64,000 nt of DNA from Patiria pectinifera (lineage: Eukaryota > Echinodermata > Asteroidea > Valvatida > Asterinidae), in assembly GCA_029964075.1 (NCBI GenBank), contig CM057136.1, positions 6,324,001 to 6,388,000 of the forward strand. Direction: 5' to 3'. Position 1 is the stretch's first letter; every line of letters begins with the position of its first letter. Below the pieces are notes generated by a model, which saw only the letters and a program-made list of their open reading frames with translations, had not been told where the DNA came from and searched no databases. Positions 22,869-35,449 of the stretch are shown here, in pieces. The position numbers were made by a program, and so were the translations under genes.

Positions 22869-23358
22869 ATCCGAAGGGCCCATTAGTCCGAAAACAGAAG
22901 ATGGTTAACATGTAAATAGTCCGAAGGTTCGATAGTCCGAATTCACAATAAGGTTTGATAGTCCGAATTGACAATGTGACCTTATTGTTGATTCGGACTA
23001 TCGGACCTTATTGTCGATTCGGACTATCGGACCTTGTCGATTCAGATTATCGAACCTAATTTTCAATTCAGAATAATGAACATTCGGACATTTTTAAGTG
23101 AACCTTATTTTCGTTTCGGACTAATAATCTTTCAGACTGATTTCGGACTGATGAACCTTCGGACTAATGAACCTTTGGACTATTGCTTCAAATGTTCGGA
23201 TTAACGAATCTTATTTCATTTTCGGACTAACGAACCCCATCTTATGGAAATTTCGTGCATTCGGACTATCGAACCTTCAGACTAAAAAACCTTCGGACTA
23301 CTTAACCTTCGGACTACTTAACCTTCGGACAAATGAACCTTCGGACTATCGGGCGGAC
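22869..23358. mobile_element. TTCGGACTAT foldback family, copy 2
   Basis: Same structure as copy 1: units with ATAGTCCGAA on the left and TTCGGACTAT on the right. The right terminus GACTATCGGGCGGAC is well preserved and is the exact inverse of copy 3's left terminus. Confidence 0.8.
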
Positions 23359-24710
23359 ACCATTCAAATTGGTCTGGCGACGCCAGTGAATTTGAACATG
23401 AAGATTCGCATCAGCATCAGACCAAAGTTCCTAAAACACCCTTTATGAAAATGTTTGTAGCTTGTAGTAATTGTCTACAGCTTTCATTACAGTACTTTCA
23501 TATTGACACTTGCACGAGAAACATTCATGTACCAGAAACTTCGAGGAATATCGTAAATCGAACAGAAAAAGAAAAATAACAGAACATCCTCCGATTGAGA
23601 TGGCACCTGCAGATTGTTTCTCATCCGTTTTCCTTCTGGCAAGGCTATGGAATAAAATTTGAATTCGTTTTCGCAACGGATTGCCCGAATAAAAAAACCT
23701 CCTGAATTATTCCATTTTGGGCGCCTTCTATCGCTTCACAATCGAGACTATTGATTTCCCCAACTGTAATATTTTCCTCAAGATACGGAAGCACCGAAGT
23801 GAAACCACCCGAGGACAATTCTGATCGGAAGTGATTATGGACGCTGCCGTAAGTTTCCCGCCTACATTTTGGGAACTTTAAGATAAATGTCGTCAAGGAT
23901 CTAGAATATAATATTGGTAACTGTGCGGTTAAGGCACAAACCACAAGGATCGAAGTGCACTTTTATCAACTTGAAAATGGAACTTTTTTGTTTTAAGACG
24001 TACAACACTGCAGCAGTGAAGTAGAAGTTTTTGGAATAAAAGTTGTCATCTCATAGCACCACAAATGGAGAGGTCTATTTTAAGTTGTTTCAGAAAATTG
24101 AGGACAGCAGGCCGATTTCAGTATAATTGCAATATATTTGGTGTTTGTGCCACATCTTAACTTTTTTGTTAGTCTGTTTTATTTCTTTACTCTCGTCTTT
24201 TTATAGGTAAAGCGAGTTTCACTTTTTCTCCGCTCTTATTGCGGTTTAGATCCACTGCCCCTCTGACTATGCAAGGTGCTATATTCAAGCAAGTGTCCAA
24301 TTCGTTAAGATCTTTTTTAAATCCTTGTCCCGAATCTATGCTAGACAAAAAGGAATACACGAAGGCAGGACATCTCAAAATGTTCCCTTAATGGTCATCG
24401 CAGTTTCGCAATAGGAAAATATCGTTTACCGTACCGATAGGGTTCTATTCTCAGTCTCAACACCTAATCCCTGGACAAGTCATCTGTCCTTGCACATTGA
24501 AATGATAGTTCTTAGTGTTTTGCTTGGGCTGTTGCGAGAGGCTCACTATTGACAACACACATTGATGTTCATTCTAAGACGTTAATCCCTGTTAAGTATC
24601 ACACCGTTTAGTTTGAATGGGTGCAAGGTTTGAAAAAGTTCCCTGATAATGGAAAGAAAACAAAGCATTTTCCTTGTAGGACTCTGTTAAAGCGCCGTGC
24701 AACCTACACA
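23359..24710. other. No confident gene
   Basis: A 99-codon minus-strand frame (23944-23645) and a 77-codon one overlapping its end (23676-23443) are present, but no domain, splice signal or codon pattern supports them. Confidence 0.4.
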
Positions 24711-26386
24711 GCCATATGGTTGCGAAGGCAAAGCGACCATCGTTGTCTAGAAAGCTAATCCGATTACGTACTAATACGCTTTAACAGAGCATTGAAAATC
24801 GTGAACCCCAAAAACATGGCCTTTTGAACGTTGTGTTTCTCAGAAAATATGCTCGGTATGATTGAAATGTTACATTCTAACTGAAGAAGAAATTCTAAAC
24901 TTCATGTCAGTGAAAAAAAATCGCCGTCATCGATGCCGAAACGCCAATACTGCTTACTGTCGAAGCTGACCTTCAAGTCTGGAAGAAAACGTTCGAAAAC
25001 TTCCCCAAATGTATGAATTTAGGCTATCCCAATTTCTAGGAATTTACCCAAGTTGTTATTTCACGAGTAGTTGAACAATTATCATCTAAGTATATTCCGA
25101 ATTTCAGCTTAATCTGTTGTTGCGGACGCTAGTGTTACACATGGAACCATCTCCAAGGAAAATTTCAAAGATGATCAAAAAAATTATTTGCCAACCCAAC
25201 CCATGTGCATTGTTCAGCAAAGTGCCGTAGGCGTTACGGCTGACCGATTTCGGCCCGGCACACAATGATGAAAAAAAAAACATATTAGCATATTCATTAG
25301 CGTTACTCGGCGTGACATGGCGTGGGTCTCGGTATCGACCAATGGAAGCCGACAAAAAGGCTGATATTTATCAATTAATAACTCGTTAAGGAGGCTTTTA
25401 TGCAATTGTTTACTGCACAATTTTCAACGTAGTAATGAACATATCACATCGATTTTTAGCACATACTTGGATCATTATAAGGGAAATAAATCCTGAAGGT
25501 TACATGAAGATACGGTCTTCATGCAACCGAAATCGGTCAACCGTATAGCGCCTAAGGCGCTTTGCTGAACAATGCACCTCGTCGAGATTTTCCATGGAGA
25601 TAGTTCAAGGTGTAACACTAGCGTTTGCAACAACATATTAAGCTGAAATTCGGAATATATGTAGATGGTATATTAGTGTCTAACTACTTGTGAAAAAACA
25701 ACTTGAGTAGATTCCTAGACATTGATATAAATACATAGATTTGGGGAAGTTTTCGAACGATTTCTTCCAGACTTGAAGGTCAGCTATATCAGTAACCAGC
25801 AAGGGCGTAAATCCCGGGGGATGGGGGTGCATATCCCTACACTTTTTGACCAGGGGGCTATTGAATCCCCCCCCCCCCCCACTTTTTTGTGATGAGAAAA
25901 AAAATGCGAATTTTGAGGTATTTTCCGATGTCCCAAGAACTAAAATGTATTCAAAAGCTTTAAAAATGTAAGCGCGATATATTGATATACATCTTTATTC
26001 TGAAGAGCGCCCCCTAGTATAATGTGCTGTCGAGGCCCCCCCCTCCCGCTTTTCGAATTTCCACGGCCAGGCAATTTTAGGATTTTGGTCATCCCCCATC
26101 CCCACACTCGCCGGCACAGATTTTCGCCACTGGTAACCAGTATTGACGTTTCGGCATCGATGACGGCGAATTTTTTTCACTGACATGAAGTTTAGAATTT
26201 CTTCTTCCGTTATAATTTATCATTTCAATCATACTGAGCATATTTTCTGAGATACACAACGTTCAAACGGCCACGTTTTTTTGTGGTGCATGAATTTCAA
26301 TGCTCTGTTATAGCATCTAAGTACATAATCGAATTAGCTTTCCTTAATAACGGCAGACGCTTTGTCTTAGCAACCATATGACCATA
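24711..26386. mobile_element. Large inverted duplication, arms of about 540 bp
   Basis: The left arm, about 24711-25255, is repeated in inverse order at about 25525-26386. Matching landmarks include CATATGGTTGC at the outer edges, TTTGAACGTTGTGT, CTAAACTTCATGTCAGTG, ATCGATGCCGAAACG and GTGCATTGTTCAGCAAAG at the inner edges. A spacer of about 270 bp lies between. The right arm is lengthened by a nested 333-bp element. Divergence is moderate (roughly 10-20 percent by eye). It could be a long-TIR transposon. Confidence 0.75.
25800..26132. mobile_element. hAT-like MITE, 333 bp, nested
   Basis: Left end CAAGGGCGTAAATC; right end read inward CAGTGGCGAAAATC; 10 of 14 bases match. It is flanked by an identical 8-bp duplication GTAACCAG (25792-25799, 26133-26140). 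The interior has runs of C and G. It interrupts the right arm of the inverted duplication, so it is the younger insertion. Confidence 0.9.
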
Positions 26387-27077
26387 CTGGTCCCTGTTAT
26401 TTTTCCAACGGCGGTGTGAAACACGCATGGGCTTGAGCTGCTTATGTTGGTGGGTGGGTATGTTGGTGGACACTTTACTCGGCCATATATTTTATTCATA
26501 CAACTCAAGTATTACAGCTTTGGATTCGAAGACCGGTTTTGCAAACACTTTTGCGCATGCTTCTAATTTGCATCTCTTTTTTTGCATATTAGATCACGCA
26601 CCATTCCTTTTCGTTTTCTGTACTCTCGAGGTACCGGTACGGCCCGGGTGCACGGACGGTGCCGTATAGCCGTCTTCACACGTTACCCGGCCGCCGTGGG
26701 TTGTACCACTTGGTACTTGTTGTGCTTGCACGTATCAAATCATTCATGGTCGAGGGTTGAAACTACTTTAACCAACAAAGTTAATTTAGGGGTTCAAGAA
26801 GCAATTTTCCAGAGATAAAAATTTAAACTATCCATATTTTTTCCCCGTCGATTTAATCAAGTCTGTTATAATTTACTTCATGAAATCTGAAATTGTTCTC
26901 ATTTTTTTCTGTGAAGCAGTCTGGCATTAATAATTATTGAGTGGCTGGCAAAGCAAGTAGTCAAATGTTGGATTGGGGCACCGAAGCCCCGTACTTGTGT
27001 CTATTCTTTGGATTACTGTTGTTGAAAAAAAATCAACAGCCAATTCAGAAAGGTCATGCTAGGATTGAAATGTCGGG
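26387..27077. other. No gene seen
   Basis: Short frames only. A CG-rich patch near 26630-26700 contains GGTACCGGTAC and other palindromes but no promoter motif that can be assigned. Confidence 0.4.
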
Positions 27078-27548
27078 GTCCGCCCGATAGTCCGAAGGTT
27101 CGCTAGTCCGAACGCACACATTTCCCATAACCGGGGGCTCATAAGTCCGAAAATGAAATAAGGCTCGTTTTTCCGAGCATTTGATGCGATAGTCCGAAGG
27201 TTCGATAATCCGAAGGTTCGTGACATTTGTCGATATGTTCGGTAGTCTGAATTGAGAATGAGGTTAATTAGTCCGAGGTTCAATAGTCCGAAACGAAAAC
27301 AAGGTTCAATAGTCCGAGGGTTCATAAATCCGAAAGCACACTATAGTTTAATAGTCCGAATTTACAATAATGTTAAATGCTGTGAATTTGGACAGTTGAA
27401 CCTTATTGTCGATTTGGACTAACGAGCTTTATCGTCTATTCGGACTATATCGAACCCTTGGATTATTTAACCTTATTCTATTTTCGGACTATGATCCCTT
27501 TCGGACTAACGAACCTTCGAAGTATCGAACCTTCGGACTATCGATTTG
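27078..27548. mobile_element. TTCGGACTAT foldback family, copy 3
   Basis: The left terminus GTCCGCCCGATAGTCCGAAGG is well preserved. Internal units invert at about 27390. The right terminus has drifted. Confidence 0.8.
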
Positions 27549-29253
27549 TATATTTCGGATCAATCCAGTCAGTTAGCAGTCTGCAACACTTTCATGATAC
27601 ATTTTACTTTATATACCTCCATATTCAATCATACTTGCAATAATCGCGTTTTTTTTTCTGCCCGCGTGCTATTTACATGTACTCATAAATATCAAGCGAC
27701 TCGACCATGCATCTGCAGACTATCAGACACAAGTTATTATTTTCAAAGGGAATTTGGCAATTTTTTTTAACACCTCGTAAAAACGTGCACGATTTCATAT
27801 TCTATGATACTGACTGAGAAAACGGCATCTTACATGCATCCTTCATATTAAAATCGCCATAACTTTACCGTATCTCAGGTACTGCAAGCCCAAACAAACG
27901 ACAAATAGGCTTAAATAGGCAGACGAAATACCCATACATTTTTAACTTAATAATTATCGATAAGCGATTGTTATCGATAAGATCAGAATATCAGTTTGTT
28001 TTCACTTGATCATTTACTAATATTTTCTTCTTACATATTCCTTTCTGACATAGGCCTACTGAGGGTAATAACCGACATGTAACTCCGTCAATCTTTCCCT
28101 GGTAGTTTCTTATAAGTACTCAAAAATGTTTTCGGCCATACATCTCAACATTTTCTTTTGCTTTCATCTATTGAGTCCTCAAAAGGTAGGGCACTCACCC
28201 CTTCCACAATTGATTGTAATACGTTCTTACACAGAATAAATGTTGGTATATAGGAGTGCACCTGTTTGTAGTGGTGCGCTCACGACACGGTAATCGATGA
28301 GGAGGATGAAAACATGATCTGTGTTTGTAAATTGAAAACGCCATGAAATGAATTTCTTTTAAAGAGATTTTAATGTTGGAGTCATTGTCGGTTTGAAATC
28401 ATATTCCCACCCACTCCAACCCCCCCCCAAATAGATGACCGACTTTCTTGATATTGTTTTACGCTTTAGCTGGATCACATCTTCTCCAACGAAAGGAATA
28501 TTCGTGTCACAAAGGCAATTTGTTTTATTCCATGTGATAATAGATCATCATATTGCACGTCTTCCATGTAATTTGAGCCGCCCTCACCAGCAAATTCGGC
28601 CTTCCTATTTATAGTTACCGCCCGCAATCACACTCCCCCATCACCACCAACATCCCCGTACTAAAAGCATTGTTGTCACATACACGGCGAGTTGAAATTG
28701 GTTCTCAGTTGGAGGTTATGTTTTCTCGACCTCTGTCATTCAGTGTTTTGTCGATAATGGATCCGTGCATTAGCAGCATTGTCACTCTGTTGTGACAAAC
28801 AAGCGCCCTGTGTTGAGATAAGATAGAAAAAGGCGAGTCGTTGACGGAAGCACGGAAGAACAGTATTAGAGGCCTTGGTTAGTTGAAAAAATCCTGTTAA
28901 ATGAGACGAAAAGCCACCCACGTCGGAAAGAAAGAATAAATGATGTTCACTCCCAGCCAGACAGGAGTCAGTGATGTGCACTGACATCATTTGATCTCCT
29001 GTGGATATGGAGCTGAGGGATCAAACTTATAATCGAGGAAAGGAGCACCATTTTTGCGAATGTTCAGCCTCTTTCTTATTTATGAAAACTACCTTTGGAT
29101 ATACATAATGTATCGTCTACCATTGAAAACTAAAGAAAGTGTAAGAAATACATAGGATGAAACTTGTTTAATTTGTTTAGAAACAGCTTTTCAACGGAAA
29201 CAATGTGTTATCCAATGCATCGCGAAGAAGGCAAGCGTGTAGTGAAAGCTCTT
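27549..29253. other. No gene seen
   Basis: It contains two TTATCGATAA palindromes 17 nt apart (27956-27990), which hold the TATCGATA core of the DRE/DREF site known from insects. No adjacent gene was recognised. Confidence 0.4.
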
Positions 29254-29703
29254 TCACACAAGTGTCAGTGATCGACCATTATAACCTATACGAGTACGTA
29301 TCAATAGCCTTAAGTTCAGTTTTATGTTTGCTATGGGATAGGCTTGCCTGGCCAATTTGCAAACAAACAGCGAACATTTTTTATTGCACTCACTTTTAGC
29401 ATCTACATATCTGTTGGATTCCTTTGCCAATTTTTTTTTTATGGGGGAGGGGGAGGCTTTGCTGTTCTGACGTATTTTGTACAAAGAAACTTCAGGGCAT
29501 GCACTCTCTTCGTGCTTAGTGAGTTCCTCCTCTTGTTTCCTACGACCTTGCTGATTGTTTCCAGCCACTTGTTCTAATCCCTCCTCTTCCTCACTTTCAG
29601 GTTCTATCTTTAGTCTTGCCCCCCATAGGCCGCTAACATCTTGTCCTTCCATCATCTGTTTGCTTGCGACACTCGACAAAGGAATGCGGAGACTTAGGAC
29701 CAC
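29254..29703 (-). CDS. Unassigned open frame, possible exon
   Basis: A minus-strand frame of 149 codons without a credible start; the first in-frame ATGs give MMEGQDVSG. The middle is strongly charged (KIEPESEEEEG, then RRKQEEELTKHEE), as in disordered nuclear proteins, while the last third looks random. I do not recognise it. It may be part of an exon, a decayed transposon gene, or chance. Confidence 0.2.
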   Translation of the reverse strand: MVLSLRIPLSSVASKQMMEGQDVSGLWGARLKIEPESEEEEGLEQVAGNNQQGRRKQEEELTKHEESACPEVSLYKIRQNSKASPSPIKKKLAKESNRYVDAKSECNKKCSLFVCKLARQAYPIANIKLNLRLLIRTRIGYNGRSLTLV

Positions 29704-32239
29704 GTCGTATTGTAATATTTATTTGTTTGTGGCTCTTTACACGTATAGCTTCTAAGGCCGACAAACTTTTGTGTTTACTCAAATGGAGTATATTAGCCAA
29801 TTAGCAAACGTAACGTGTTTATTATAACTGTCAGCATAGGCCGAACAAATACTTGAAAACGGATCACGACGCTTGTCAAAACAATTTCTCTGCGCTCAAG
29901 ATTTGTTTGTTCGTTTCCATGTTATTCCAAGATGATTACTTGTCACAAAGTAAGAAGACCTCAGGCAAATTCAAAATCAAGTCGGTGAGTATATCAGATA
30001 TTTCTGATTCTAGAATTAAAAGTTAAATGTTAAAGTTGTCATCATTATATTGATTAGTTTTAATGGGCTAATATTTTTCCTGATGCTTGAGAAATTTTGG
30101 ATTTCGTGGACAAAATAGCCCAAGTACCCATGAAGGTTCTTTCTGCAAAAAGTCTTCAATGTGAAAAAGGGACGTGTTTTTTCTTCTTCTGAAAAGCTGG
30201 GTTTCGCACTGTACACATTGACAAGGCGACAAGTACTGATTTAGCTAGACCAACAGGAGCCAGGCGTGCCTTTGAATTAATGGTCCAGGATTGCCCTTAT
30301 ATTGCACCCATACCCATCAGGTGTCATATTATTTCTAAGGTGAGAATCCTGGAGGAAAGCAGGACACTGCAGAGTCTTGAGAGGCGTCGAGGCGAGAGTC
30401 TAGCCAATACGTGTGCGGCTTGGACATCCATTATTAAATCAGTCTAACATAATGCATTTCAATTATTTCGATGTGAATTGTACAGTGTACCCGATGAAAA
30501 ACACCGTGAAATGGTGATTTAATAGGCAATGTTTTCCGAGTCGCATACGGAGTAGATCCGCCATAGTGGTTTCTCATATTCAATGGAGCAGGGCGGAAGG
30601 CGCATAACGTGAAATAGTGACGCACGTCCTTAACACAATGGCATTCAGTTTCAGTGCAGGAAATTAATATGATCAAGCTGTCATCCCATGTTGTCAAATC
30701 AATGCAAGAACATAAAGTATAGCAAATGTCAAACAAACAAATGAATGGAACGTTTACTTGGATTTGAAAAAAAAATTGGGGGTGGTGGTGATCATCTGAT
30801 ATATATATACATCTTTATTTTACTGAAATCAATGAAGAAACATCCACAGTGCTTTGTCAACGTTCAATTTAACATCAAATGATATACACGACGTTTGTAA
30901 TGGAGATTTATATTAACAAACATCAGGCCCCCTTACGTCATTCTTCCCGTCAAAAGTGCCAGATACGAGAGAAGAAAGTACAATTCCGTCACCTTCTTTT
31001 ATTATTCTGATCAATTAAAATCTTGATCCAGTTATCTGAACAGCGTGTGATGATGACCTTTCACGCGATCGCCTGGCCTCGCAACTCAAGCGCAAAAAAA
31101 GCTTGGATGCGGTTATTCAGGCACGGCCCGGGTGTCGACATACTCTACTCTGCCCGTACACAGGGCCCACGACTTCAATTCAATATAACATTTATTTATA
31201 TCCAACCATAAACAAAATACAATTCATATAGCATGTACAATAAAGGAAAATAAATATAAATTTTGTCTTGGAAAAACAAATAAGTAAAATTAGTAGACTT
31301 GGCTCCTACTTGCTGGCAAAATATATCCAGAGACTATTGCAGTTGAAAAATTAGCCAGTAAATAGGGCTTGAGGAGGGGTCGCCCCGGTCGTGATGGACA
31401 GGGAGATCGGGGATTGGGTGAAAAGACGGCCGTCGGCGGAAATTACTACATCTCAATTCTGGTAATAACTGGCAAATTACGAGACGGATATGAATGGCAA
31501 ACTGACGAAATGGCCTATTTACCAACATAGACACCGAATCACCGAGACTCCCAATCCCCCTACGTCGGGGCTGATCTTTGAGGTACATCATTTAGAGCTG
31601 GGAAAAGCATATGTCTTTGAGGAAAATGAGTACTGTTCAGGAAAGCTCCCTCCCAGCAGTTTGTACTGATAAATTACTGACATCAATAACACATGCCTTT
31701 CCGTTTGCTTTTATTTTTAGGTTTGTGTAAGGACCTCTACACCCCTCCCCCGTTGCCAAGCCACTGATAACTACGCTGAAACTCGGTATGTGAGCTATAA
31801 TATAATTATTCCGTCTATACGTCACCTATTTATTCTTGGCTTATCACGCAATTATGACGTAAAAGCGAAAACGAGAATTGTCATTGCCTGACGTCAGACA
31901 TAATTCATGTTTGATCGTTGAGGAAGTGGATTGCTTACTATGTGCATGGAGGCGTTGGATGTGGTGACAACAGTCTCCTAATTCTAGTACACTTTCAACG
32001 ATTGCTCCAGCCATGATTACATGACTAAGGAAGATGTGTAATCACCATAAAGTAGAGATAAAGTATTGAACAGAAACATTGGCCTTCGTCTTCTTCCAAA
32101 TTATGCGTCAACTTCACATGCATGGTTGAAGACTATTTGTTGGGTGCGCAGCTTGTGGATGGAGTGCATAGCCTACTAATAATAGTATACGTCCGTTTAG
32201 TACAGACAAAATACTTCATGTTTTGAGTGAACTTCAAAC
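29704..32239. other. No gene seen
   Basis: No protein similarity and no repeat structure that stands out. Short frames near 30434-30736 and 31334-31591 on the minus strand look random. Confidence 0.45.
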
Positions 32240-34765
32240 AAATTGCAACAGAATTTTTTTTCACCACAGTGCATTTCTATAAGGTCCCTAAAATGACATA
32301 CTAAAAGTCTTAAAAAAATCCAGGTGGTGGAATATGCCTAATTTGCATAAATCCAAAATGGCCGCATATATTAGGACTTTCGCACTGATTTGGTCATATT
32401 TCATATACTTTTTGAGGTATTTTAAACAACAATTTTAGTCCATTTACATTGATTTACTCATTATTCTAGACCTTGGTAACTTTCAATATCCCTATGTTTC
32501 CCAAATTTGCGATTTGCCGATAATAATTTGCATAAATGCCATGTATTAATTTGCATAGATTAAAGTTTAATTATGGCTGTCATGTGTGGACATGTCAGCA
32601 TTAAATTTTCCCTGATGATCTAAGTTCAGTCATGTACATAAAGAAATTTCACACCATGGTGCATTGCTATAAGGTTCCTTAAAAAAGGGAATAAATCCAA
32701 GTGGTGGACATATGCCTAATTTGCATAAATTCAAAAAGGCAACTAATTACATGTTTTTTGATTTGGCCATAACTATCGTCCTGCAGTGCTTTTTCGGGTA
32801 CTTTGAACAACAATTTGTCCTTTTACATTGATTTTATCATCATTCCAGTCCTGGGTACCTTGTGAGATCCTATGTTTCCTATGGGGTATAATATTTTTTT
32901 GTTAGGTTTCTAGCTCTTGTCAAAGTTGGTATAAGTGATGGAAAATGTGATATCCCTGTGTCGCAGAGCGAACCCTTGCGCCGCTTTACTCAGACCAAAA
33001 ATCAAGGAATAACTCAAGAGAACAGAGGATTCAACACAGGATTTATCAATCACAAAAATCAAATTATATATTACGGGAAATCACTAAACCAAAAACCGCA
33101 AAACTCAATCTGAAAATACGTGGGCGAGGGTTTTATACCCCTCTCACATGGGTGCAAGCCCGGAATTGGTATGCAACAAAGGGAAAAGGAATTACGATTT
33201 GCATAATTCACCTAGCATCCACCTCCGAAGTTACATAACACCTTACAGCCGTACAAATTTAGTGATTAATAAATCAACTCAGAAAATAAAAGGAATAATT
33301 TTAACAGTCTTGTGACACCCTGTTCATGAACACATTTCAGGGAAAAAATCCCTACTTTGAATCCACTAGCACACTGCATCAGGATATCACATTTTGCAAC
33401 ACGTATGCCAACTTTGAGATGAGCCAAAAACCAAACAAAAATATTGTACCCAATTTTTTGATATTTTGTAGAAAACATGTTGGAGCTTAATCTTCATCCA
33501 AGTTTGTCTCAATGTCGGGTGATCCACTAGATCAAATTCAAGGTCAAAGTAAAGGTCAAAATGTCATTACACTTCAAATAACCCCCACATGAAAAACAAT
33601 GGTAAATTTAGATTTCTCATGATGTAACCTTTTAAAAGAAATCAAGATTAACAATTTGGCTCACAGATTACAGAGATATGGTCATTTTAAAAATGGCAGC
33701 AATGTCCATTTTGACCAAAAATGCCTGGGCGGTAGCGCGAAAACCGTTTGTCCGATTGGCGCTAAAACTTATTATTATTATTTAAATGAAATCCAAGATG
33801 GCCGCTATTTTTGAATATCCAATATAGCTGCCATCCATTTGGGATGCCTAAGTGTGTTAATTGGATTAAAATTTATGGGGTTTGCCACCAATATTGACTT
33901 CATACGACATTCAAGTCCAAATTTAATATGCAAATTAGTTCAAAATGGCGGTAATTATGAAATATCCAAGATGGCTGCCATCAATTGTGAGTACCCCGTC
34001 CACAGTGATTTGCTAGAGTTCATTCAAAAACATGGACTTCATAGGACATTCAGGTGCAATGTTATTATAAATGAAATCCAAGATGGCGGCTATTTTGAAA
34101 AATCCAAGATGGAGGTCATCCATCTGGGATACATCATCAGCCATGGGTCATTAAGATTACTTTGTATCAAATGTATGGGGTTTGCCACCGAAATTGACTT
34201 CGTACGACATTCGAGTCCAAATTTATTATGCAAAGAAGCCGAAAATGGCGGCCATTTTAAAATATCCAAGATGGCTGCCATCCATTTGGAGTACACAATA
34301 AACAATAATGTATTCGGATTCCTTGGTATCTAAAACATCGGGTTTGCCATCAAAATGAACTTCATGTGACAATTAGGTCCGAAGTTACATGATACAAATT
34401 AGGCTCGAAATGGCGGCCATTTTGAAATCCAAGATGGCCGCCACATGGTAGCTAGGAAAAATGTCTCCAATGCATTTCTGATCGACTTAGGCGGTAAACT
34501 CTTTCCAAATATGGCAAAATTGCTGCTTAACCAAAACAACCTGCAAAATTACATAACGGCCTATATACTATATGGCCAAATCATATGAAAATCATGTAAT
34601 TAGCAGCCTTTTGAATTTTTGCAAATTAGGCATATTTCCACCGCTTGGATTTTTAACAACTTTTTAGGGACCTTTTAGCAATGCACTATGTTGTGAAATT
34701 TGACTTGAATTATCAGGGAAAATTCAATTGGTACATGTCCACACATAGCATCCATTACTTTAACT
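32240..34765. repeat. Repeat block with direct and inverted copies
   Basis: The module CACCACAGTGCATTTCTATAAGG...GGTGGAATATGCCTAATTTGCAT occurs directly at about 32260-32350 and 32650-32730. It recurs inverted at about 34610-34700 (GCAAATTAGGCATATTTCCACC...GCAATGCACTATG). Between them lie diverged copies and the GATGGC motif array. No coding frame is credible. Confidence 0.6.
33790..34445 (+). repeat. Tandem array with repeated CAAGATGGC motifs
   Basis: About four units of roughly 150-170 bp. Each has AAAATGGCGGCCATTTT-type and ATCCAAGATGGCTGCCATCCA-type blocks plus GGGTTTGCCACCAATATTGACTTC. About nine words match or nearly match the YY1 consensus AAGATGGCGGC (near 33793, 33943, 33968, 34078, 34105, 34243, 34266, 34408, 34429). 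The 164-codon plus-strand frame here arises from the repeat. Confidence 0.7.
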
Positions 34766-35011
34766 TTAATTTTGGCACATTGATATACGGCATTTATGCA
34801 ATTATACGGGGGGGGGGGGGGCTCGTGCCATATTTTCAATGCGGAGCGCTGATAAAAGCCTAGTCTGAGTATCACCCGTTATCCACGGAGCCATCTCCTG
34901 TCTAACGTCTGATATGTCAAAGCATGCAGATTTATGCAAGCTGCACGCCAGCCAATCGGAGTCGACTTTACTAAATCGTGACGTCATTTCATCCCAAAAT
35001 CAGGACTAACG

Positions 35012-35275
35012 CTGTGATTGGTCAATTCGAAAGCAGCATTTTGTAAAACAACAACAGCCGGGAGCGCGGCGTAACATGATACCGAGCGCCGCGCGTCGTG
35101 ATTGGTCAATTCGAATGCAGCGTTTTGTAATACAACAACAGCCGGGAGCGCATTCGCGAAACATGATACCGAGCGCCGCGCGCCGTGATTGGTCAATTCG
35201 AATGCAGCGTTTTGTAATACAACAGCCGGGAGCGCATTAGCGAAACATGATACCGAGCGCCGCGCGCCGTGACAT
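35012..35275 (+). repeat. Three ~88-bp tandem units with CCAAT-type boxes
   Basis: Each unit starts GTGATTGGTCAATTCGAA and continues GCAGCGTTTTGTAATACAAC, AGCCGGGAGCGC and ACATGATACCGAGCGCCGCG. ATTGG is an inverted CCAAT box. The second and third units are nearly identical. Whether this is a promoter fragment or a repeat is open. Confidence 0.75.
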
Positions 35276-35421
35276 TTTTTTAAAATCCATGTCTATGACG
35301 CGCAACCGGTGAATGACCGAAGACCCGATAGACCTATAGAAAGCGCCTGCTGATTGGTCAAAATCTAGGAAGTCAAGAGGCGGGGCCTTGCCTAATTAAT
35401 CAGCGAATCTGCTCTCATATC

Positions 35422-35449
35422 ATAGACCACGGCTTTCGCCGTGGTCTAT
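35422..35449. repeat. Perfect 12-bp-stem hairpin with TTTC loop
   Basis: ATAGACCACGGC, TTTC, GCCGTGGTCTAT. The stem is uninterrupted. It sits at the end of the insertion in the dispersed repeat. Confidence 0.8.

Noticed and set aside
22086-23448. Plus-strand frames rich in FGLSNLRT and similar words
   Set aside because: They are translations of the TTCGGACTAT foldback repeat, which keeps frames open by chance.
23645-23944. 99-codon minus-strand frame
   Set aside because: No recognised domain, no splice context, and codon use does not stand out from the background.
33839-34333. 164-codon plus-strand frame with repeated MAAI-type peptides
   Set aside because: It lies across a tandem array of CAAGATGGC units; the peptide periodicity mirrors the DNA repeat and no domain is present.
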